Origin: Dromiciops gliroides
Taxonomy: Eukaryota; Chordata; Mammalia; Microbiotheria; Microbiotheriidae
Length of the DNA: 64,000 nt
Assembly (NCBI RefSeq): GCF_019393635.1
Contig: NC_057861.1
Location: 172,579,577-172,643,576 of the forward strand
Reading direction: 5' to 3'
The notes below the pieces were generated by a model. The model was not told the origin of the DNA, did no database searches, and saw only the letters and a list, made by a program, of their open reading frames with translations. Positions within the stretch are counted from its first letter, which is position 1, and each line of letters starts with the position of its first letter. The translations under genes and the position numbers were made by a program. Shown here piece after piece: positions 41,833-52,089 of this stretch.

Positions 41833-44800
41833 CTGTTGGATATGCAGATCATGAAGAAAAAACAAAGGTATTTCAGTGAGAGCTTTCCTATATTATGGAA
41901 ACTTTTTCCTCCCAAACACTACTTAAAACTTTTTAAAGTGCTGGATTTTCACCTCTTCACAATATGGCTTCAGCTGACCTTTTCCCTTCCAGGCTTATTG
42001 TACATTATTCCTTTTTATTCACAAAACTCTCTAAGTTAAGTTGGTCAAATTTCTGTTCCCTGCACCCAAGTTTCTATCTTCTGCCTTTGCACAGACTACT
42101 CTATAGGCCCAGAGTGCTCCCCCTCTTCACCTTCACTTTTTTGAACCCCTTGATTCCTTCAAGTTTCAGCTTCATAGCCATCTTCTACATGAAACCTATC
42201 CTGATTCCCCTATTGCTAGTGTCCCCTCTCCTCCCACCCAAATTACCTTGAAGATAAGTATATACAAAGCATGTACAAAAACATATCTGTTTATCTATTG
42301 TTCACCTCACCAATAGAATGCAAGCTTCTTGAGGGCAGGGAATGTTTTATTTTTGTCTCTCTAGCCCCAGCACCTAGTACAATGTCTGACATTTAATAGA
42401 TGCTTAATAAATACTGCTTTAATGCATGAATGAACTCAGAATTTCCCTTTGTTGAAAGCTAGACTATCCTCTAAGTTCTACTAATATATGAAAATTAGTG
42501 CTCAAGTAGTTGCACAGTTTTTAATAAAAGCTTGCTTATTTCACTTACTCTATACTAGCCTCTGTGTCTCTAATGTAACTATTACTGCAGAGATTATCTT
42601 TCTAGTTAGTAAATGTAACCAGGTTTTGGGACCCAAGGAGATCAGGCCAAGCATGTCTGAATACCTGGTTACATAAGTACATACCATTTTACAATGAAAT
42701 GTTATTGAGGCTGCAGCAGGAGAAGCTGAGGTTCTAGTCCAGACCTGAATTGGCTTGTACCATTTCCCTACTACTCTGCCAAAATACATGAGCTCCACCT
42801 GCAAAGGCTGAGCAAGGGAATTGTTTTTAAGCTAGTCAAGGGTATCAACTAGGGTTGAGATTGAAATCATATGCTTTGTTCACGAAGGGCTCTGGTCTAA
42901 TTTGAGCCAGAGTGCCCAGTTCCATCCATTACTGGATAGTTGTCTGCACTTCTATGTTTCTGGTCATCATGAAGTGGCAAAGTGAGTGACTCTCTTAGTT
43001 CCCTCTAAAATATGATCTTTGGCAACTTGACCTATTTCATCTGCAATCATCCCCAGATAGTCTCACAGGATACTTAAGTTTTGTAGCTTACATTCAAAGG
43101 CAAGTTTACCCAGCCAATTTCACTAATAAAGGGACTGAAAAGCTGTCAAAGTGTTAGTTCCTCTGTCTATTATTTGGCTAAAAATGTTATGGATTAATTT
43201 CAGCAAACAAGTAGAAAACAAGAAGGAAATCTTTGCTTCTCTATAGAAACAGAAAATAGCTGAATACAATTTCAAAAATTATTTTGCATGTCAAATTTGT
43301 CTTGTTCTAATAATCTTTACTTTTGCTCCATTCCCACAAAAAATAGATTAATTTAAAATCTTATCCTCCTGAGGCCTATCCTTTGATATTATTTTTATCA
43401 GTATTTAAACAAAAGAGTTGTTATTAAGTTGTATATTGAATCCATCTCCTTTTCTAGGTAGAGTTCATTTTTATAACCACTTGATAAGAAAAAGGCAAAC
43501 ATGACCTTTCCTCACTTGATAATTTGAAAGTAATTCTTCCACGTGAATAAAAAGGCCCCAACTTTGGCTGATAATAAAACAGCAAGTTTTTTAAAAAACT
43601 GTTTTATGAAATGCATCTTTTTTGTTATTTTTTATAATAAACATTTTTAATTAAAGTTTTGAGTTCCAAATTCTATCCTTCCTTCCCTCCATTCTCCCCT
43701 CCCCTCCCTGAGGCGATATGATATTGCTATTTGTTTTCGCATGTAAGATTTCCTGGACCAGGATCAATTATATGAAACATGACTCTCAAATTTCAGCAAA
43801 TGTGATGTCAGGATATAGAACTCTATAAAACAGATAACATGTTACTTAATCATCTGAGAACACTTATGTTCAACTTACCTGAACATAAAAATTTAAGAAT
43901 AAGATGACTAATGTGAGCATGTAGGAAGACTGGAAGATGAGACATCCAAAAGGAAAGCCACAAGGTATCACAACTGCACTCAGGGTGTGTGATATGGTCA
44001 GCACAAACTGGATCTGTAAGAGTCACATAAAATCATAGCTATAGATGAATCAACCTTAGTCACATCAAATCTGCTTTGAAATCATGAGACTCATTCCTTT
44101 TTGCTGAATATAGCAAGAAAAATAAAAAATAATTTCAACAGAATTCTTTTATACTAGATAGAATATTTGTAAGTGTCTAACTGTTCACTGCATGAAATGT
44201 ATAATATATAAACAATATATGATCATATATTATTATTTGTAATATTATATGTAAGGGCAGCTAGGTTGCGCAGTGGATAAAGCACCGGCCCTGGATTCAG
44301 GAGGACCTGAGTTCAAATCCGGCCTCAGACAGTTGACACTTACTAGCTGTGTGACCCTGGGCAAGTCACTTAACCCCCATTGCCCCGCCAAAAAAAAAAG
44401 TTATGGTGAATATTATATGTAATATACGATCATATATATTCTATATAACTGTGTTTCCAGAGGTTGTGTGTCATAGTGGAAAGAATTTTGGATTTGGAAT
44501 TGAAGTTTGTTCAGTTGGTTTCAATTGTATCTGACTCTTTGTGACTCCACTGGAGTTTTCTTGGCAAAGATACTGGAGTGGTTTCTCCAACTCATTTTAC
44601 AGATGAGAAAACTGAGGCAAACAGGGTTAAGTGACTTGCCAAAGGTCACACACCTAGTAAGTGTCTGAGGTTGGATTTGAACTGATGAGGATGAGTTTTT
44701 CTTACTGTAGGCCTGAGACTGTATCCACTGTGCCACTTAGTTGCCCTTAGAATTGAAGACATGAGTTCAAATCCCAGCTCTGCCACTTAAGTACCCATAC

Positions 44801-47800
44801 AACCTCTAGGGGTTTTAGTTTTCTCTGTGTGTGTGTGTGTGTGTTGTTGTTGTTGTTGTTGTTTTGGGCTTTTGGGGGGGGGCAATGAGGGTTAAGTGAC
44901 TTGCCCAGGGTCACACAGGTAGTGTCAAGTGAGGCTGGATTTGAACTCAGGTCCTCCTGAATCCAAGGCCAGTGCTTTATCCATTGTGCCACCTAGCTGC
45001 CCCCTAGTTTTCTTTTATGTAAGATGAGGGAGTAGGACTTGATGATTTCTAATGATCTCTCCAGCCCTAAATCTAGGATTCTGTAAGAGTCACAGCCTTC
45101 TCTTTTATCCCATTTGTCCATTTTTGTACCACAGAGGGAAAAGAGAGCTGGTTTTAGAGTAAAAAAAACAGGTTTAAGTCCTGCCTCTGACCACAGGCAA
45201 ACTCCTTAAATCCTCAGTGCTTTCAGGCAGATCTTTAAGACTGTAAATTGCAGAGAAGGTACCAATCTGCTTTGGTTGTGTCCCTTCTAAACTGGTTGCC
45301 CCTTAAGCTGATGATATCAAAGTTCTGTCTCCTTCTTCCTCTCTAAAATACTATGATTTCCTCCAACTTGAATTGTACTGAATGAATAGAGATCCTAATT
45401 AATGTAGAGAAAAGCAGATTTTAGCCTATAAGTAAGTTTGAAAGTTTTCCTAGAAAAGCAATATGACATAACTGAAAGAACACTGGCCCAGGAGTCAGGA
45501 GATTTGGGCTCCAGTCTTGGTTCTGCCAGTAATTAGTCTGACCTTGGCCAGTCACTTCACACCTCTGGGTGTGATGTTCCCCATCTTTAAAATGAGGGGA
45601 ATGGCCCATGGTAGATGTTCTCCATGGTTCTTTTGAGCCTTAATATTCTAAGGCTTTGTAAGTTCATATAATGAGGAACTTCTTGTCTATTTCAAAGGGG
45701 GCAGCCAACCCACCCTCTGCTACCTAAATGCACAAATGATACTCTAATACACAAGGATTAGTTCTTAAAAAGTCAACCATCAAATCTATGAGCTTCAAAC
45801 TGGATAGAGATATCTTGGGTATCTTCCCCCTTCCATGAAAATATGTGGATGTTATCACATGGCCTAAAAAAGGGAAAAAGTTGAAATATGGGTTAACATA
45901 CCAGTTGGGCCTGTGTGAGGTACTTCTTCCACCACAGATACTTGTGCATGGATGGAATCACTGAAAGTCCATAGTAGGAGTACATTAGAATGTGAATAAA
46001 ACTGTTAAGTGTTGGTCCAAAAAAACCTGTGAAAAATACAGCATGAGAGTGACCATTTTAGAAACTATGATCAAGTCCATTGGGACCAAATTACAACTCT
46101 TGTTTTTTTTTTTTTTTAAAAAGTTCTTTGCTGTGTATAATGAATAGAAATCATCAAGTAATTCTGATACCACTGTCTAAGAATAATCTAAAGGCCCTAT
46201 ACTGGCTAAGCCATTATTCTAAATGCTGAAGGCAAGTGTAGTGTTGGAAGGGCTGCATTGTGGGTTTTTTGTTTTTTCCAGAAAAGCTGCAGTTACCATA
46301 AGACTAATGAAGATGGCACACAATTCTGGATTATAGTTAATCTGACTATAACCAATCTGCAAACATGTCTGAGCACCTACTACATGGATATGGAGATATA
46401 TAACAGGCTATCAGATGCCATCCCACAAATAAATTCTCAATGCCTAGCTGATAATAATAATCTGTGATGTCTTTATTCCATCTCTGCCTTCATGTCCTAC
46501 CTATCCAAAGCTCAAATTTTATTCCAATTCCTCCATAAAGCCTTTCCTGGGGCTCCTCTATCTAAAAAGGTACACTTCCTCCTGTGAAACCTCATAATAT
46601 TTAGTTAATTTGGGGACTTTACATTTTATTTTGAATGACAGGTTTTCTGTTTTTCCTACATGCCTCATTTCCCCTACTGAATTATAAACTTCTTAAGGGC
46701 AAAGATATGTCTTATTTATCTTAGTCACTGCCCTAGCTCCAAGCATGGTGCCTCCTATGTGGCAGGAACCTAAAATGTGAGGGAAAGATAGAAGAATGTA
46801 AAATGAGAGGACTGGACTAGTTGGCTTTTGAGGTCACTTTCAGCTCTGATCCTGTGAGTTAATGAACAAATGAAAACATTTGTGCTCTTGCTTAACAGTG
46901 CCAAAAACTCATCAAATACTGTTTTTTAGTTCTGTTGGGTAATACTTTGATGACTGCATGAAAGAGATGCCCACAGGCAGTAGTATTTAAAGTGAAACTT
47001 TGAATATATACATTAAATTCTTGCTGCAGTTTGTCCAATGTGCGAATACATACCTGTACTAAAGCTTAGAGGAAAGCTTACGTACAGTAACCATTTATGT
47101 TTTGAAGGTGATTACATGACTACCTTGCCATAACATAATCATCCAATCTTTGAAAATGTTCCTGGGATATCAAAGTATCTGCTAAGCAGAGACAGATAAT
47201 TTTGAATAATATGGTAACATATGGAAGTGGGAGGAGGTGGGGCAGATCTTCCTTCCCACTCTAGAAGTCCTGCATTTTTTTTTTTGCTGTGTTCTCCTCC
47301 CTCTATTATGTTGAAGCTAAAAGCTAAAAACTTGCTCCTTCATCCCATTTGTCCATTTATGTAAAAAAATAATAATGACTATATTTTATTCCTCCAAGAA
47401 ATTCAACAGTGGATAACAATATTGTGCAATAATTCCTAAAGCCATATTCCTTTTACCCATTTGAAAAAATAGAGAAGCAGATGTACAACAGTAATTGCTA
47501 TATTGTTAGCTTTAAGGTTTGTGAAGTGCTTTTCATACATGATTTCACTTGATCTCCAGAACAATCTTGAGGCTAGCAATATAGGTATTATCTCCATTTT
47601 AGAGGAGACTGAATTTAGGAGATTTAGTGGTTTACCCAGGGTCCCACAGCTAGCTTCCTGAATCAGAACCTTCCTAATGAACCCAGGTTCGAAAATATAT
47701 ACATTATTCCACACTACCTCTCATTAAAATATTGGTCAATTGAATATATCATTGGATAAACTATTTTTACTTTCACAAAAATACAGATACTGATTTTTAT

Positions 47801-50800
47801 ACTGGGGCATTGGGCAGTCCAGCCAAGAAAATTTAGTTAATGATATTTTTCAGTCACCTGAGTTATTCTGATCTTCATTAACAAAGGCAAATGAGCAGCT
47901 ACTAAATATCATTCTCATAATACTAAACCCTTCATGTAACTTGTTATTTGCAAAATACTCTATTAACACTAGCCGGAGTCTGTGGGTACAGCTGTTGTTT
48001 CAGATTTATTTTTTAATCTGGGGAATGTGAGCACTGATAATAAAACAGTCGAGCTTGTTCATTATCCTTTGGGCTCTCTAGTAGTCTGCCCACCTCTGTT
48101 AGCAACTGAAGAAACTGAATTCAAATCCTTCTGGGAGAGATGCCAAAGGACTTTATTTTTGCTTCACACTGGTTTCAATTTGCATTTTTTGGTCATTAAT
48201 AGGTGAAATCCAGTTATATGTTCTTGGAATTTTAAGTAAGGGTATCAACACAAAATCCCAAACCAACTGATGTAAATTTGGCCCACCCTGCTTTTTCAAA
48301 TACCAGATACATTTCAGAGCCTCAGTATTAGGTTATGGAAGTAACTTCCATTTTTGAAGATAGGAAAAAAAAAGCAAGACACTAAATGGATTAGTCTAAT
48401 GTCAACCACATGCATATGAAACCAATGATCATGGGTATTGGTGTATAGTCATTGGAACCCTCATAGTTACACTAACCAAAGTGGGAATATGCAAGTGTGG
48501 GTATTCTCTAAAAGCTTCTGATGCTTTGCAAAGTTTTAAAAAAAATTTAGCTAAAAAAATCCTTTCTGATTTTGCCAGTCTTGTATCCTGGAAAGCAGAA
48601 TCGAGTCCTTGGGGCCTAGAGATGTGAGATAGCCACTGCTGTTGCAGTTGTTGCTGATGCTACACTACCAAGGACTGAACTGTGAGGGTCAGGGTCACAT
48701 TTATCCAAAAGTTAAAGAATGACCAAATCCTTACTTTGTCCACATGGTATCCAGTTCAGAACACACCACCAGATGTTAAACATTGAAGTATGATGGTACA
48801 CATGGAGAAAAGTAATCTGACTGGTTTTCTTCCTCAGAACAAAGAAAATTGTGTCCATAAATTCTATCAGTTTGGAGAAGTAGTACCACCACAGAACTCT
48901 GGCTACCTGTAAAGTGAAACAGAAGAGTTACTTTTGTGCCAGAGCAGAACACCTGTGTGCAACTGTCTGCACTAGCTGGTCATGTATTTACCAAGCTTCC
49001 CTGAAATCATTCTCTACTTGTTTCATATGCATAGGCTTGAGCTCCTCAAATAAAGAGAAGGTTATGCTAAGGTGTTTTTTTCCCCTCTTTCTCTTTCTTC
49101 TCACCAAGATGAGGAGCGGAGGAACGTCTTGGTCCTTGCTACTCCAGGCAGGCCCCTTAGTGCTTCACATTTCTAACCCCGTTGTAACCCTCATGTTGGA
49201 AAATGCCTCTTCCATAGTTATTACCTTTGTGACTCTTCCACTTAAATTTGAGATTCCTCCAGAGATACTGCAAACATAACCAGAATAGCATTTCTTTTTT
49301 CCAGGTAACTAATCATAATATTATACTGCTTAACATCCATGTAAAAGAGGCTTATTCTGCATAAGGTTTTACATTTCTCCCTCCTTTCACTGTTTGCAAA
49401 CTCCCACCCCCAATAAAACCTCAAAGCCTCTGAATAGCCTTCTGAGTTTACAGCACTGAAAGAATTGTATGGAAGCCCCAATCCATGATGACAAGAATCA
49501 AAATTAAAGAGGGTAATACTATGTTAGTTGAGCTGTGAATTGGTCCAGACATTTCAGAAAGCAACTAACAAATGTTAGTAAATTGTGCATATCCTTTGAC
49601 CTGTAGATACCAAAGAAATAAAAGAAAAAGGAAAACAACTACTATATTTATAGCAGCAAATAACTGGAAACTAAGGAGGGTTCCATCAATTGGGAAATGG
49701 CTGAATAAACTGTGGCATATTAATGTGATGGAATACTATTGTGTCATAAGAAATGAAGAAAGTGTTTTTCTTTTTACTTTAAAATTTGGTTTTTATTTTT
49801 TTCCAAATACATGTAAAATAACTTTTTACATTCATTTAAAAAAATTTTTGAGTTATAAATTCTTTCCCTCCCTTCTTTATCTCCTCTCTCCTTGAGAAGG
49901 CAAGCAATTTGATATAGATTATACATGTACAGTCATGCAATACATATTTCCATGTTAATCATGTTGTGAAAGAAAACATAGGCCAAAAAAAAGAAAAAAG
50001 CATACTTCAATCTCTATTCAGATTCCATCAGTTCTTTCTCTGGAGATGGATAACATTTTTCATCATAGGTCCTTTAGAATTATCTTGGATCACTGTATTG
50101 CTGAGAAGAGTTCAGTCATTCATAGTTGATCATTGTACAATTTTGCTGTTACTGTGTACAATATTTTCCTGGTTTTGCTCACTTTGCATCAGTTTATATA
50201 AAGTCTTTCCAGGTTTAAGAGAGATGACTTGAAAGAAACCTGGAAAGACTTGTATGAAGTGAGAAGAACAAGGAGAACTTTACAAATATAATATTGTAAA
50301 AAGAGACAACTTAGAAAGACCTAAGAGTTCTAAACACAGTTAAGAAGCACTGTTCTAAAGTACTGATGAAACATGCTTCTTACTTCTGAAAAGAGAGGTG
50401 ATAGACTACAGAACAGAACCTACATTTTCTGACATAACCAATGGAGGAATTTGTTTTGCATGATTATGCATATTACAGGGCCTTTGATTCTCTTTTTGTG
50501 TGTGTGTGTGTGCGCATGTGTGTGCATGCACAGAGGAAGTGGGGAAGGGTGGGAAGTGAGAGGTGATACTTTTTTAATCAAAAAATTACATTAAATTTTA
50601 AAAATTAATGCAGGTGATATAGAACTATTAGACGTGTTTCAGAACTGGAGATAGGTAAATGTCTTAATTTTCAAAAATGAGGAGACTGATTATTCAATAT
50701 ATATAACTAAATCAGCAGGATGCAAATACTTGGATTTTAGCAAGGAATTTGACAAAGTCTTCCTCATGATATCCTCATAAACAAAATGGAAAGATGTAGC

Positions 50801-52045
50801 AGTTAGATGTGAACTTGGAACTAGATGAATAACTAGTGGTGACTAATGGATTGATCTCAGCCTGGAGGGCTGTCTCTAATGCTGCAGAATTCTTTATTTC
50901 ATCTTTTTCTATTCATTGTTACTAATAACTTGCATTTCTCACTATTATATTTGTATCTCCAGCACCTCACACATAATAAATGCTTAATAAATGTTTGTTG
51001 ATTGATTGATTGAAGACAGTCAATTAAACAAATTCAACAAACATTTATTAATCAGCTATTATTAAGAGGAAGAGGGCAGCTAGGTGGTAGAGTAGATAGA
51101 GCACTGGACTTAGAATCAGGAAGACTCATCTTCCCGAGTTCAAATCTGACCTCAGAAACTTACTATCTTGTGTGACCCTGGGCAAGTCACTTCATAGTGT
51201 TTGCGTCAGTTCCTCATCTGTAAAATGAGATGGAGAAGGAAATGGCAAACTACTCTGGTATCTTTGCCAAGAAAACCCCAAGTGTGGTCGCAGAGAATCA
51301 GACACAACTGAAACAAAGAGTTAGAGGAAGAGGGTATGCTGCCTTTGGGAGATTTCAAAATTCTTTTAATAACTGTAGACTTTACTGAAACAAAGATCCA
51401 TCTTTTTAATACCAACATTTTTCTAGTATTGTATGGCTGTAAATCATAGAATACTATTGTCTCTAAAGTATTGAAAACAGATAATAAAGAGTCCCCTGAT
51501 AGGTGTAAGACATTGAATCATGAGGAGAAATGGAGTAAAGGATGATGTCAAACAAACATATGAGCAAAAGCAAGTAAAAGTTAATTGATGGACAGTTCAT
51601 CACTGGTCCAACTAGGTGGTACATTGGATAGAGTGCTGAGCCTGGAGTAAGAAAGGCCTGAGTTCAAATACGACTTGAGATACTTAATAACTGTGTGATG
51701 CTGGGCAAGTCACTTAACCTCTTTTTGCCTCAGTTTCCTCATCTGTAAAATGGGAATAATAACAGTACCTATTCTCAGGGTTGTTGTGAGTATTGACTAA
51801 GATAATAATTGTAAAGTACTTAGCACAGGCACTGTGTAAATGTTAGCTATTATCATTGTTGTTGTGGTTATTGTTTGCTCCACTAGTATGCTTGTAACAA
51901 CAGGAGAAATCAAAGAGCACGTTTGGTGGATCTCCTATGGCGAACTTATGGAAAGACATGGACAAGAATAATATAGGAGGAGCAGGTATGGATGGGTAGC
52001 CACAAGCATCACTGGAGATGTGAGATCACAGATTCATTTACACAC

Positions 52046-52089
<44 letters not shown>

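Larger units (their letters stand above)
44470..45080 (+). mobile_element. MIR-like SINE broken by two later SINEs
   Basis: Pieces 44470-44505 ('catagtggaaagaattttgg'), 44759-44824 ('gagttcaaatcccagctctgccac') and 45005-45080 ('gatgatttctaatgatctctccagccctaaatctagg') form one MIR-type element. Confidence 0.7.

Noticed and set aside
41749..42039. 96-codon + frame
   Set aside because: Antisense of the ELOVL2 terminal exon plus L2; no family match.
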